64,000 nt of DNA from Adenanthera pavonina (taxonomy: Eukaryota > Streptophyta > Magnoliopsida > Fabales > Fabaceae): positions 22,724,827 through 22,788,826 of the forward strand of contig JAIVEN010000004.1 of NCBI GenBank assembly GCA_026686845.1, written 5' to 3'. The position numbers were made by a program, and so were the translations under genes. The notes under the pieces were generated by a model that saw only the letters and a program-made list of their open reading frames with translations, was not told the origin of the DNA and searched no databases. This document shows, one piece after another, positions 11,230-24,502 of the stretch (positions within the stretch are counted from its first letter, which is position 1; each line of letters opens with the position of its first letter).

Positions 11230-13198
11230 TTAGACAGTTCACTCTAAGTAGAAATTTGGGCCCCTGTTGAATGTAATTTTTTCATTGGCCATTTTTTTTG
11301 CAATTCAGATACTCTTTTTAGTATTAAACAGACATTATGCAGCTAGAAAAAAAGAAAAGGGGGAGGGGGTGGGGGAGAGAGATTGAAGAGTATTGATCTA
11401 AGTCGCTTCTAGTGTTAGAAGTTGGACTGAGAAACTTATGAGGCTGAAAGTTCTTCATTGTTTTTCTCTCTTTACCATATGCATTACTGCAGGAGATTTG
11501 TTTTGATTATTATGCTTTACTACTTTCCTTTGTTTTATATTTTTGCTATTATAATCGAGATACTTCACCTAGACTATTCATATAACTTTTTGTGCATTGG
11601 ATATAGTTTGAGGAATGAATGGTATTTGCTCATAGCTTGTAATTAGTGTAACTTGCTATAATTTTGTTTTATATTAACCATGATGATTGATATTGATTTT
11701 ATGCTTCATATCAACCATACTAACCCCTTTGAGTATAGTATGAATATGAATATATAGATTTTATGATCAAATATTAGAGTAATGAATTAGAAATCGGTAA
11801 TCATGTTATCTTTTAAATATATATATATTTTAATTTTATTAAATTTATTTTTGAACTTGTTATACATTAATTTTCTTGTCATCTCAGCACCTAGACAAAA
11901 TAATTAAATATGTGAATCAAAATTACATACTGCATTTGGTAAAGTTCAATGTCTATTTTAACCCAAAAAAAAAGAAGTCTACAACCCCACCAAATTATTA
12001 ACCTATTTGTGTGCTTCTTTTTTCTTTTCTGGGTGGTTTGCTCTAGGAAAATTCAGTACTGGTGTGTGTAGCCTTCTTGCCTTTAAGGATGCTTGGATAT
12101 ATATATATATAACTTGATATTTATAAATGTTTGGTAAATTCTTTTTGCTTAAAAAAAAAGCTTTTGAGTGATAACATTCAAAATAATTATGTCATATTCA
12201 TAACTGCACTCGATCATTTGTAGCCAACTTCCTTCTTCATAGATTCAGACCAATACGCGATCTAAATCTCTGGCTGCTCAGTTTTTCTCTCTTGCTGCAG
12301 AGTGCAGCAATTGCAAATTTGATGGAATAGCATTGTAACTTTGGAATCATACAGGAAAAGTCTAAATTGTCCTTAAATCCATTTAAAAATCAAAGGCACA
12401 TAATGTAAGCAACATCCCACCTTTTGTTTTCGAAATTTTTTTTTCTATGGGTATTTTGAGTTTTTTTAACTTTATTTGTTTCCATTCCTATCATATTTCT
12501 ATCATACCAAAACATTATTTGGAGAATTAATCTTGTTTCTTATATATATATATATATATTGAACATTATTTTTTTAATATTTATTTTCATTCCATTTCCA
12601 TCTTTTTTTTCCCCATTTTCATTTCATCAAAAATCTCTTCTTCCTTTCATTAAAAAAGAAGTTTTCATCCAAGCAAATGGACCTTAAATCTTTTCTGAAC
12701 GTTTAGAAATTTGGCGACCCATTGTACCATTAAAAAACCATAAAAACAAATACGCGCCCTATGGGTTCAGGTAAACTGGTGGGCCAGTTGTGGGGAATGT
12801 GGAATTGGATATTGATCAGCTTGATCCACACAATGATTTCATTTTGGATCATGAAACATTAAGCAAAAAAAATGTTAGGCAAAAACTCTATCTACCATGC
12901 AGCCCATTTCTAATTCTTGTAAGGAAATGATGCCAATGGTGGGAAGAGAAAAACTAGAGTCTTGGTTTCCTTCTTGAAGATGGCTTGATTCTTCAATTGA
13001 TCAAACAACATGGTCAAATTTTGTTTACCTAAAAAAAAAGTCAAATTTTAGTGTTAGGGATAGGGAACATAATATTTTTCCAGGAATGGTGTGATATTAT
13101 CGATATGTGATCATTGTCATTAACTCAAAATAATATAAAATCATAAATATCGGTGAATAGTCTGGCAAAAAATAATGAATACTAAAATCAATATTATC
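11230..13198. other. AT-rich intergenic DNA with one possible MITE
   Basis: No gene is recognised. AT microsatellites lie near 11816-11830, 12097-12110 and 12541-12560. A possible 597-bp MITE at 12087-12683 has ends GGATGCTTGGAT and ATCCAAGCAAATGGACC with TTAA on both sides, but its inverted repeats are short and gapped. Confidence 0.4.
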
Positions 13199-13203
13199 AA
13201 TAT

Positions 13204-13397
13204 TGTTATGAAATAAAGTAGAGAATAGGGAGAATGTGAGAAATGAAAAGTAAGTATGTTTTATTTATCATTCAAGGGGTATTTATATAAGCGTTTTAAG
13301 TCTAAAAAAATAATAATCCTTTAATTAATTAAATAAAATAAATGGAAAAGATGACTCAACCCTAAGTAAAAAATGGTCATCTAGAATCTTCATAGCA
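13204..13397 (-). repeat. 3' LTR of decayed copia element
   Basis: 194 bases starting TGTTATGAAATAAAG and ending CTTCATAGCA on the plus strand. It aligns along its length with the LTR at 19009-19234 (shared AATTAATTAAATAAAATAAA core). It lacks about 11 bases near its start that the other copy has. The many substitutions and indels point to an old insertion. Confidence 0.8.
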
Positions 13398-13649
13398 CAT
13401 CTCCTTGGGTGTCCATTATCAAAGAATATGTCTCATTAAAAAAACTTACAAAGTAAAATCCTGTTAGACAAAAACCTAGTGAGAAAAATAGTATATCACT
13501 CTTTATATACATCATCATATACTGCCTTGTTAAAAACCTTACTAGGAAAATCCAATGAGAAAAAAACCATGATTAAGGGAAAAAGAGTACAATGTGTATG
13601 TCAATTAAGAGTCTCGAGTCAACGAAGTCTAATATACATGAGTTTTTTA

Positions 13650-16600
13650 AATAATGTGGTAAAAAGGTCCATGGTAAAATAGGTTTATTAAGTTGTCACA
13701 TAAGCAAATTTGTTGAATATCTATGTCACCATTCTTTTGAAGATTATGAGTGAAGAAGTATTTTTGGTAAAATATGTTTTATTTTATCTTGTTTAATATA
13801 TCCCTCCTTTGCTTGGACAATATATGTAGTAATATCTTCATATAAAATTGTAAGGATCATTTTTCTTGAAGATAAACCATAGGTCTCTTCTATGTGTTGA
13901 ATCAAAACTCTCAACTAAACACATTTTCAACTTATCTCATGCAATGTCAAAATTTCAGCATGGTTAGGTGACATGACTGATATAGTCTGTTTCATTGATT
14001 GCCAAGAAATGATTGTGCCACCAAATGTAAATACACAGTTAGTTTGTGATCAACTATTATAAGATTCAGATAAATATCTTACATTTGTATAACTAATCAA
14101 ATTTGACTTGGGTTCATTTGAATAAAACAAACCCACATACATAGTACTTTTAAGTTAGAAAAGTATATACTTAACCCTAATCCAATGTCTTCATGTAGAT
14201 GAAAAACTATATCTTGCTAATAAATTAACAACACATGGTATATCTGGTTGTGTATAGTTAGCGAGATACAACAGTGCTCTGATTACATTGAGATATGGTA
14301 CTTCAAAACCAAGTAGTTTTTTATCATTTTCTCAAGGTTTAAAAGGAACTTTGTTCATATCTAGTGACTTTACGATCATTGGGGTACATAATGGATGTAA
14401 CTTATCCATATAAAACTATTTTGGCACCTTTGTTATATAAGCTCTTCGATGCACCAAAATCCATTCTTTAGATACTCAATCTGTAAACCAAGATAAAATT
14501 TGTTTATTTCATGATCTTTCATTTCAAATTGTTTCTCTAAATAATCAACTACTTTTTAAAGCTCTTCAGAAGTCTTAATAATATTTAAATCATTTATACA
14601 AATAGTAATTATAGCAAACTTTGATCTATTTCTTTTCATAAATATATATGAGCTAATCGAGTCATTCTTATAACTTTGTTTCAATAAAAAGGTTCACTGA
14701 GACGATTATACCACTTATATGCTTCAGGCATTATAAATCCTTCTAGAATTTTCATATAGATTTCACTATCTACTGAGTCATATGGATAGATTGTAACAAT
14801 ATTCATTAGACATATGTCAAGCTTGTTATGTACTGTTAGACTAATTAGATATCTAAAAGTGATTGCATTCACCACAGGAGAATATGTCTCTTCATAATCA
14901 ATGCCAAATCTTTTTTAAAACTCTTGTGCTACAAGTCATGATTTGTATCCATTATTTTAATTGGCTTTATATCTTCAGGTGTGCGGACTACAAGTCCAAA
15001 AACCTTTTGGTTTGCAAGTGTATTTAGTTCTACATCAATTGTATCTTTCCATTTTAGCTAATCACCTTTGTCTACATTCTTTAATAGATTTTGGTTTATG
15101 ATTCTCATTGTCATATGTTGCATTGCTTGTTATATTATATGCAAAATTATCATCAACATTGACTTTATTTCGGTTCCATCGTATTCTATTTATGACATAA
15201 TTTATTGAGATCTCATTATTTTCATAAATCTTAAGTATCTAAGTTTCTTTTGGAATAGAAACTTTAGTTATGTCTAAGGACCCTTCTGGAGTTACTTTTG
15301 GGCACTCTTCCATGGTTACTCTATCATCGATTGGGTCATCTTGATTTTTAGCTTATTTTCATTTTAGAGGATTCTTATCTTTGAAATCAATGAATCTACC
15401 ATGCTTCATGTATACTTAAGATTTTGATTGTCTACAGGGATATCAATTTTCACTGGAGCATTAGCAGCTAGTGCATATGATTTAGTTACTTCTTTTGAGT
15501 CAGTAAAGGTGTTTGGCAATTAATATGCTAAACTTTGCATTTGAATTATTTTTTGAACTTTTGTTCACATTGTTTTATAAGAGGATCAAGATGAGATAAT
15601 GATAATTTATTCCAACCAATTTCATTCTTCTACTGCTTATTCTTTCTCCCCTAATATTGGAAAAAATGATTCATCAAAATGACAATCTGTAAATCATGCC
15701 ATAAATGGGAAATATTATATTCTTGACAAAAAACCATTTGTAAATAGGAGTATTTATGATAGCTTGTTAGTCTGATATGAATCAATACTGTATGCAAGAT
15801 TGCATACCCCTAGGAAAAAATTGGGAGTTTTGATCTCATAAGCAATGGTCTTACAATGAATTTTAAACGTTTGATAAATAATTTTGTTAGTCCATTTTGT
15901 GTATGAAATTTACTACAAGATATTCAACCTCAATTTCGATGGACATACATTAATCTTTGAAAGCTTGAAATGTAAACTCACAAATATTGTCAAGGTGTAT
16001 TTTCTTAATTGAATAATTAGGAAGAATGTGCTCTTAAAATCAAATTAATTAAACAAGCAATCTAGCAAATACTTGGTTTCAAATTGACAATAAACAAATA
16101 TGTGATCATTTTGTTGATGCACTGATTAAAATAAGAAAATACCTAAATAATCAATATGGTGGGTGGATTGATTCACGCATATCGCCTTGTATATATTCCA
16201 CAAAGATTTTTAGTTCACTACCAATTTTTGTTAGTGATGATCGAATAATCAATTTTCCTTGAGAATAAGGAGTACATGAAAAATTATTAGATTAAAGAAT
16301 TTGCTAACTCTTCAATTCAAGTCCACACAAATTTTCAATTATTTTTCACACTATAATTGATCTAGGATGGGCCAATTGGTCATGATAAGTAAGAAACATA
16401 TTATGATTTATAAACTTTTGGTTACAATGGCATGTAATTCAATTAATATATGTGCTACACAAATTGGAGGAAAATGCATGTAATTTTTTCAATACACATT
16501 TTTCATTCGAGGTGATTCTTATAATATAAAATTACCTAGCATTACCTTCATTTGTTGTCTCAATATGATATCTATTTATATTGATATTTCTAAAACTTAA

Positions 16601-16750
16601 TAAACTTTTATGAGACTTAGAAAAATATAATATATTATCAATTTGCAATTTTGTTCCTTTTGGTAATATTATATTGGTTCTTTTGGTGCCTTCAATTATT
16701 TTTATACTACTAGGTACATATCCTCATAGTTAATATTGGATATCACATTA
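13650..16750 (-). pseudogene. Copia polyprotein remnant (protease side to RNase H)
   Basis: Minus-strand remnants appear in order. Around 16330-16420, HDQLAHPRS resembles the GAG-pre-integrase HxxLGHPG motif. At 14681-14875, VNAITFRYLISL, then DICLMNIVT and EIYMKILEGF matches copia reverse transcriptase. Near 14610 the YVDD catalytic box is degraded to CIND. At 14390-14560, EMKDHEINKFYLGLQIEYLK is the thumb side of reverse transcriptase. Around 13860-14140, SWQSMKQTISVMSPNHAEI matches copia RNase H. Stops and frameshifts occur in every part. Gag is not recognisable. In an active copy the product would copy and integrate the element; here it is dead. Confidence 0.8.
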
Positions 16751-16889
16751 TCTACAAAAAGAAAGAGGTACACAATGATCAGACCAAATGGATCTAAGAG
16801 GTGAGTCCAAAATATGTCAAAGTAATCTTAAAGGCCATAAACGTATAAACTTGAAATATGTACTGAGGTGCAGCCAAAATAACATCACA

Positions 16890-17040
16890 AGTCATAGATG
16901 TTTGAATCAGTATTATTAAAGCCAGACCAGTTATTGAACAAGATGGAATATTGATTCATGACTCAATGGTCCAATCGTAATTAAAGAACTGGATCAAATC
17001 GGTCATGATTGAATTAATATATTTTAATTTTATATTTTCA
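16890..17040. other. Possible MITE fragment inside copia element
   Basis: The stretch contains GACCAGTTATTGAACAAG and GAACTGGATCAAATCGG, reminiscent of plant MITEs rich in AACCGG-type words. The boundaries are not clear. Confidence 0.25.
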
Positions 17041-17219
17041 TATAAAAAATAAAAATACAAATATTAAATTTCAAATAGTAAGTAATAATAAACTTGAAGA
17101 AAAAGATAAAAAGATAATACATAATAATATAATTTAGAAATAAATAACATTTATTTAAATGAATATTTTATGATAATTTAAAAAAATTAATATAATAAAT
17201 TGATGATGGAGCTAGCATT

Positions 17220-17830
17220 TGGGTTAAACAATGTTACTTTACAGGCACCACGTTTTGACCGGGTAAATATGAGGGAAAATAATAGGGCACATCACATCAT
17301 TCATTCACATCCTTTGGAGATTTGAAAAGTTGTGCATTGGAAACCAAAGGAGAAGTGATTATGACCACACATCTGCTCCTTTGTCACGCTGCAATTTTGT
17401 TTGAGCAAGAGCTTCCTTTTCATCTTTTGCTCTTACTTTCAAACGGTAACTTTTACGGAGGATTGCAAGGCTTCTGGCGAAGAAGAAGATGGAAATGAAG
17501 CTCACAACTCTCCTCAACGCTGACTCTCTTTTTCGATGCTGCTCCCTTCCATTTACTTAGATCTAGCATTTACCTCGCATCCTCACTTACTTGTAGCTCA
17601 CTCTCATGGTTCACTCATGGCTTTGCGATGGAAAAAATGGAAGTATCATCTCATGGAGAAAGGGGTTCTTCTACTGCTCAGTAACTCTACATTTGTTTTT
17701 TTTTTTTGTGTGACTTTTTCTTCTCTTCTACTCATGGCCAGATGAACCATTTAAACCACCGATTTATCTAGAATTTTGGCCGATTTCACTGTCTCTTTGT
17801 TCGAGGCTGGTTAACGTTATCTTTGAAGGC
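17220..17830 (+). other. GC-richer, gene-like segment of unknown origin inside copia element
   Basis: This segment is clearly less AT-rich than its surroundings and holds short open stretches, for example ATGGAAATGAAGCTCAC at 17489. It does not match the copia polyprotein and looks like the 5' part of a host gene. I do not recognise it. It could be a nested insertion or a captured host fragment; no clean boundaries or target duplication were found. Confidence 0.3.
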
Positions 17831-19008
17831 TTGTACAGACTGGTCTAAGATAAAGTCTCAACATCAAATTAAAGAGTAGCATTAAGAGGAATTGTTAGAG
17901 GTAAATTGGATTAAAAGGACAAATGATCCTTCAAAGAAAACAATGTAGCAAAATTCCATAAACAAATCCACAATACATAATAAGGATTTTGAAAGTAAAT
18001 TTCTTAAATTCTAGTGTAAAGGCTGTATCAGATATAAAATTATATGTACACATTAAAAAGAAGATTCATTTCAATATCTTAATTAAATTTTGCATATAGA
18101 TATTTTTAATTTGTAACTTGCATACAAGAAGATTGATTCGAGGACTCATGTCTCAATAACAAAATTGCCATCCTAACATCTAAAACAAATAATTCAATAA
18201 TGTAGGGACTAATAACAGACATAGCTAAGAAAGGAGGGAAAACAAAGTTCTAAAACAAAATAATAATTGTTATATAAATATCTTAATATCTAATATCACA
18301 TAATCAGGTTTAATATAAAGAAGTGTGTGTGGTTTTGTTAAGCACTTTAAAAAAAGAATAAACATAGGATGATTGGAAGTGCAATTAGATATGAAGGCTT
18401 GAGTGGAGTGGAAACAATGCACACTAGAATGAATTTTATCCAAGATCTACTAAAAATGACTTCTAACTTTGCAATCACTTCCACTGATAATATGAAAGCA
18501 TTATAGTTTTCTCATTGGAGTGTTATTTGCCTTTAAAGAATTTTTACAAGCACCTCGTGTACACTAGATTAAAATATTCGGGTAATAGGATCCATAGCAT
18601 ATATAATCCACTTCTAAAACAACAAACAAAAATTTATACAAATATTTAAATTTTGCCCCATACTTCTAGATGTGACATTTTAATTAAATTGTTTTGAATG
18701 TAGATAACTTCATGATCTACTTTATACTCAATGTAAATAGCTTCAAGATTTATTTTATATTTTGTGAGGATAACTTTAGGATCCAATAAATAAATTAAAT
18801 TATGCCCATACTTTTAGATGTAATATCTCAATTAAATTTGTTTCATACTTCAGGATGTGACATAACTTTTCATTACTAAAAAAAGAATTAACTCAAAGTC
18901 ACTATAAATAATTAATTTAGAAAAGGAAGAAGGACAAGATAAAGAACTTGATAATAGATATCACATAGTAAGTGAAAAGAACATATCTCAGATCTTTAAG
19001 TGAAATCA

Positions 19009-19234
19009 TGTTGATAACAAATTACGAAATAAAATAGAAAATAGAGAGAATTCAGGAGAGAAGAAAATATGAGGAGTAAAAAGTAAGTGTGTTTTATTTA
19101 TCCATTAATGGGCGTTTATACAAGAGTACTCCTAATCCTAAAAAGGATAATAATACTTTAATTAATTAAATAAAATAAATAGAAAAGATAACTCAGCCCT
19201 AGGTAAAGAATGAACATTCAAAATCTTCATAACA
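19009..19234 (-). repeat. 5' LTR of decayed copia element
   Basis: 226 bases, TGTTGATAACA at the left and CTTCATAACA at the right on the plus strand, immediately followed by the AATAT duplication. The adjoining internal base run on the minus strand (TGATTTCA) is only weakly like the usual initiator-Met primer site TGGTATCA. Confidence 0.8.
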
Positions 19235-19239
19235 AATAT

Positions 19240-22200
19240 AAATATAAATACTAATCTATATAAAATATAAAATTTATAGCAACTTATATAATTTATAAAT
19301 TATGAAAGAGTGCAACTCATTGCTTAGACTTTGTCAATGCATGGGGCTTGTCAAACACAAAATTATGTAAGTAACTGGTAGCCCATTAGGCCTAGTCTTA
19401 TTATTTTGGACCAAACTAGGCCATATATCGATTTAGACATTGGGTTGAGATCTAACCTAATCCGTTATACATATATTATTTTTTTAAATTTTTTTCTACT
19501 TTCTTTTGAATGTTGAATTTTTTTAAACAATTTTTTTTCTTAACATATCTTATATAATAAATTGATTTTATAATATTAGGAAAAATTTTTAAGATTTTAA
19601 TATTATTTAAAATTTTAAATGATTTTTTCTTAATATTATTTAAAAATAATATATGTTTATTAATATCAATAATTTTAGAAAATGTTACTTTTAATTTTCC
19701 ATTATTTTCTAAGAAAATATGCATTGAACGAAGATAATTTTATTTTTGTTAATAAATGAACTTATTTTTTTAGAAAGTTTTTTTTAGAACAAGGTCAAAA
19801 ACCCAACCTGGGTATTCGTAGGATCGATTGTTGCGTAGAGGTGAAGCTCCTTGCCTCACGCAACCTAACAAGTGCACGTTCTCACTCACTTGAAACAAAT
19901 CCAAAAATTATATAAAAAAACCGGAAAATCTATTTCACGTGACATGAATCTTGTAAGTCCATGGTGTTATATTGGGACGGTTCACCAATCCAATTAATAG
20001 CATTCATCACTTCCTTTATAATATAGCCTCCAAATTGTCACAAAAACATTCCAATATTATAGTGTCTCGATTGGTGCCACCTGTCTTTTAACTTCAAATA
20101 AAAAAGATCACATAATTGGTTACCATGAGGATATGAGATAGCAATTAATGGCTGTCCACAAAGGTTTGCCTCCATATTATGGTCAAAGTGAAAGTTTTGA
20201 GATGGCTTTCTATTTTCTATTTGTTATTGTGATAACAACGTCATTGTCAACCCATCCAGCACTAAGTATAAGATGTATTTTAGAATTTTTTTATTCATAT
20301 TATAAGGTTTGTGATAAATTGTATTTTTTATATATTTTTATCCTTACTATTTAGTCTTTTTATTAATGAATTTTGACTAATTAAGATTATCTAGGTTATA
20401 TTTTATTTTATTAACCAATTTTTTATTAATGAGATTTATTTGATTTATTCTTGGGTTTTGTTTTTAAAATTCCCATTAAATCTTTTTGTGCACGGTAGAC
20501 ATTAGTTATTATTTTATTTTGTGTAAATTATTTGAGTTTAATTGAATATCCAATTAATTAAATCTTGGGTTTAAATTCTAATTTTATATTTTCGCACAAT
20601 GTGTTCTCCGAATTTTATTTTATTTTGTGCAAATTATATAGAAATTCTTTTTGGAGATAAATTATAATTAGAATTGGACAATTTTAGACATAAGTGAAAA
20701 CATATTTTGAATTTTATTTATTTTATATTTTTTTATTTAACTTTCAGGAATAAAATTTTAAATACTTAATTTTGGGTCTTTATGGGGACTTTTAATTTAA
20801 GACTGTTAAGGGTAGTTTTATCTTTTGAATAGAATAAAAAGAAAGGTTCAGTGGCCCTCACACGGGAATTGAAGGACGCCGCGTAGAAAAGAGGACGGAA
20901 GGGTTCTGAGCCCCAGAGAGAGGAAAGAAATAAAGAAAAGAGATAGAGAATCAGGCGAGGAGTGGACAACGAAAACAGGGACTCGCATCTTTTACTTCAG
21001 TTTTTATTTTTCGCCGTCATGATTTCTTATTTCGGTTGTGTCCACTTACATAATGGGTCACTAAATTGTTCTTGTAACGAGTCACTACTTATGAACTTAA
21101 TGCTTTTATTGGAGTTTGAGTTTAATATAATATTTTGATTTAGTTTATTTTAATTCATCTTTATTTTCTTTATCTATTTTCATACTACTTTGTCTGTTAC
21201 TAATTAGAGTTAATCAAATTGTATGAATTTGGGGTTAAGATTTTATATAAAGAGTTTGATTACTGTAATCGATTAATTTAGTGATAATATGATATTCTAA
21301 CTTTGTTTAAATGATTATTTAAACTTTATCCTTGGTATGCTTTGTATTGAGGTTACTGCTATGTTATATATTAATTGATATTTTAGTTAATTATAATATT
21401 AGTAGTAGTTTAATCTTTAGATGATCATTTAGAGAAATTTATATTAGAATGTCAAGATGTTAAACTGACTAGATTAACGAACTAAAGGAAATGGCGAGGA
21501 AGATTTTGCAGCAAGAGATTAATTTGTGGTTAGTTACGCTCATTTAGTTTTGTTATTACTTTAACTACTCCAATAATTAATTTTATTTTAGTTAATTAAT
21601 TGAATTTAATTTCTAAACCCTGCTAATTTTAATTGCTTATTTTAATTAATTTTATTTTTCTTTATTTTTTGTTTAATTAAGTAACTCAATGGGTTTTATG
21701 GGAGATAACCTGGTTCGTACTGTGTTGCAAATCAATTTTAAATTTAATTTTGACTGGTTTGATAGCCGTGTCAGTATCATATAATATTATGTGATGATTT
21801 TCTTTTTTTTTTCTTTTGTTTTGGCCGATAGTGGCAACCAATGAGTGATGGGGTTGCTGATCTGCTAACGGCAACTAATAGGGTGGTGTTTACTACCAGT
21901 GACTAGCGATTGACAGTAGTGACCAGGGACTAGTAATAACAACTAATGAGTGGTTGACAGTAGTGGCCAGGGACTAGTAATAACAACTAATGAGTGGTGG
22001 CGGCTGATGGTAGGTGGGCCCTAACTAGTGGCCGAGTGCAACTAGCCATCAGCAGTTGGTAGTGGCGGTCGGTGGCTGATGATGACTAGCGACCAATGGC
22101 TGACAATCGGCAATTGATGGTGGTTGTTGGTGACTGGGGGCGGTTGGCAATGGTGGTTAATGTTTGGTAGTTAGTGGTGGTGGTGGTGGCCATTGGTTGG

Positions 22201-24502
22201 TGGTCAATGATGGTGGTTGACGGTAACAGCTAATGACCAATGGATGGTAAGGGCTAGCGGTTGGCAATGGTGGCCAGCAACTAATGGATGGTAGGAGCTA
22301 GCGAGTGCGGGTTAGTGGGTGTTGGTCACTTGTCACCGAAGAGGTGAAAAGTGTTTTTGGTTCCTTATAAACTATTTGAAATAACTTTTCAAAATAATCA
22401 GAAATTTACTTTTTTTAGCTTCTAATTATTTTCAAAAAGCTCAAACAAACATATTAAAATTTCTTAAAAGTGTGTTTAAAAAAAAAACAAATGTTTTTTT
22501 ATAAAAGAAAGCTTAAATAAACGAGCCTTCAATGATTGAGACATCATTCCTTATATTTTACATATAAGAAATTTTTTTAAGCGGCTTGTATTTCAAATTA
22601 GGAGTAGTTAAAATAATACTTCTCTTGTTCCAAAACAATTGTTATTTTAGAGTTTTATACGCTAATTAAGAAAGCTTGTAAATAACGTAGTGATTGTCAA
22701 AATATAAGTATATTTTACTATAATACTTTTATTTATGAACACCTAAATTACTTACTAATAATGCTATTATTAAGGTAAACTTGTTAAAAGATAATTAATG
22801 TTATTTTAAAAATTATAAAATGACAATTATTTTAAAACAAAATATATATATATATATATAATGGAAAATGAGACTCATAGACCAAAACTTTGAATAATAC
22901 TACTTAGGGACCCAAAAATTTTGAAATGATAAAAGGACCATGGTCCTAAACTTAATAAAATTTGATTACTAAATTACTTAAGTACTCTTCCTAAAATGAC
23001 AATGTCATATAACTGAAGAAAAGCGTCAAAATTTAGGTGTAAGAATGTCAAATTCATGAAGTTGAGTGTCAAATAATATGGGTGAATATTTATAATTAGT
23101 GAGTAAATTTTCATTAATCGATGTAAAATAGGGGTCCTCACATAGTGGGATAAGACTATTGTTGTTGTTATTGTTGATGTAAAATAGGAGTATATTAGTG
23201 TTAAATCTTGGAATGACAATATCAAATAGCTAATAAAAAAGTATTAAACTAGGAATGAGACTTATAATTTTAATGAGCGTAAACTATTCAGTATAAAATG
23301 GTTGGAGATTAGTGTCAAATCTTGAAATATAAGTGTTAAATCACTAAGGATGAATGTTAAACATTTGCCATTTGACACTCTAGACTTTTGAAATTAGAAA
23401 TCTTACTCCCAAGGGTTTAAGGAGATAATTTTTTTTTAATTTTTAAATATAGACAAACCGCCCCTAAAAATGAAAAGAGAGTATACTTTCATAAGAAAAG
23501 CTTTGAGAATATGTGTAATTTATTTTTTTCGTCTATTTTCAAAATATTCATAAGTCTTTCATAAAAAATAAATGAAAGTCAATGTAATTTTATAAAACAA
23601 CTCAAAGAATATCTGTGTAATAATCTATTTTTCTTTTAATTGATATTTGTGTAAGTTTTATAAATAAATAAAATTTGCGCAATTTAGCAAAATTCAGAAG
23701 ATGTTCATGTAATTTTGTTTTTTTATTTTAGAAACTTTCGTACAAATTTTGAAAATAAAAGATAAATATTTATATAATTTTTTAAAAATTATTAAAATTT
23801 CATGCAATATACACAGAGAAATGGACTTAAACAAATATTTACTAACAAGCCGATAATGGATGAAAATAAAATTGTAGAACTAAGGAAAAAAATTTATGGA
23901 ACTGTGAGATTCAATAAACCTAAAATTATTTGGTCTCACATGACAAGATCCTGGCGGTGTTATTTTTAGTAGTGACTGATAATTGTCTTTAATGTCAAGT
24001 GTCAACGAATTGCTTGATTGATTTCTTAATCTTCATCAATATTTTTATGTTATGAATTAAAGACTTGAATATTTTTTTTTTTGTGTGCGATTGGCCAAAA
24101 GAAAAATTAAAGACTTCAATTTTATTAGATTTCTAATGATAGAGATATAAGAGACTAGAAAAAAAATTTTGATGAATGAAATATCATAGTTATAAAATAT
24201 CAAATTTATATCAAACCACACTATTTATAAATTATGATATAGTTTAACTCAAACTCACAACAAAATACGTCTAGTTCTCTTTCAAAGTGATTACCTGTAC
24301 ATTGAAAAATAAATTTTAAGTCATATATATTTTTAAATAATAGATTTTTGCTTTGGCCAATTTTAATTCAATAATAATTAATAATGAAGATTAACGTAAA
24401 AATACTATACAAGAAATTATATAAGTATTTAGATTTCACTATTTGAATTGATATTGCATCTCTCATAAGAGCTCGATATTCATAAGCTTGCTTGAAATAT
24501 TA
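19240..24502. other. AT-rich region with no recognisable gene
   Basis: Nothing codes recognisably here. Local islands are a GC-richer stretch at about 19786-19890 with tRNA-like words (possible SINE), a leader-like purine-rich stretch at about 20840-20990, a GT/GG-rich stretch at 21880-22330, an (AT)n run at about 22840-22860, and repeated GTGTCAAAT-type words at about 22990-23390. Open frames in the AT-rich parts show no family features. Confidence 0.45.
21912..21999. repeat. Two-copy 44-bp tandem repeat in GT-rich island
   Basis: GACAGTAGTG begins units at 21912 and 21956, and both contain CCAGGGACTAGTAATAACAA. The surrounding 21880-22330 is a degenerate GGTGGT/ATGGTGG-rich low-complexity island, unlike its AT-rich neighbours. 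Confidence 0.85.

Larger units (their letters stand above)
13204..19234 (-). mobile_element. Decayed Ty1/copia retrotransposon with paired LTRs
   Basis: Short LTRs bound a 6.0-kb element. A perfect 5-bp target duplication AATAT lies at 13199-13203 and 19235-19239. LTR ends are TG...CA. Internal remnants of reverse transcriptase, RNase H and a GAG-pre-integrase region read on the minus strand, giving the order expected for copia (integrase before reverse transcriptase). Many stops and frameshifts are present, so it cannot encode proteins. About 1 kb of non-copia sequence lies in its 5' half (about 16.9-17.8 kb), suggesting a later insertion. Confidence 0.85.
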
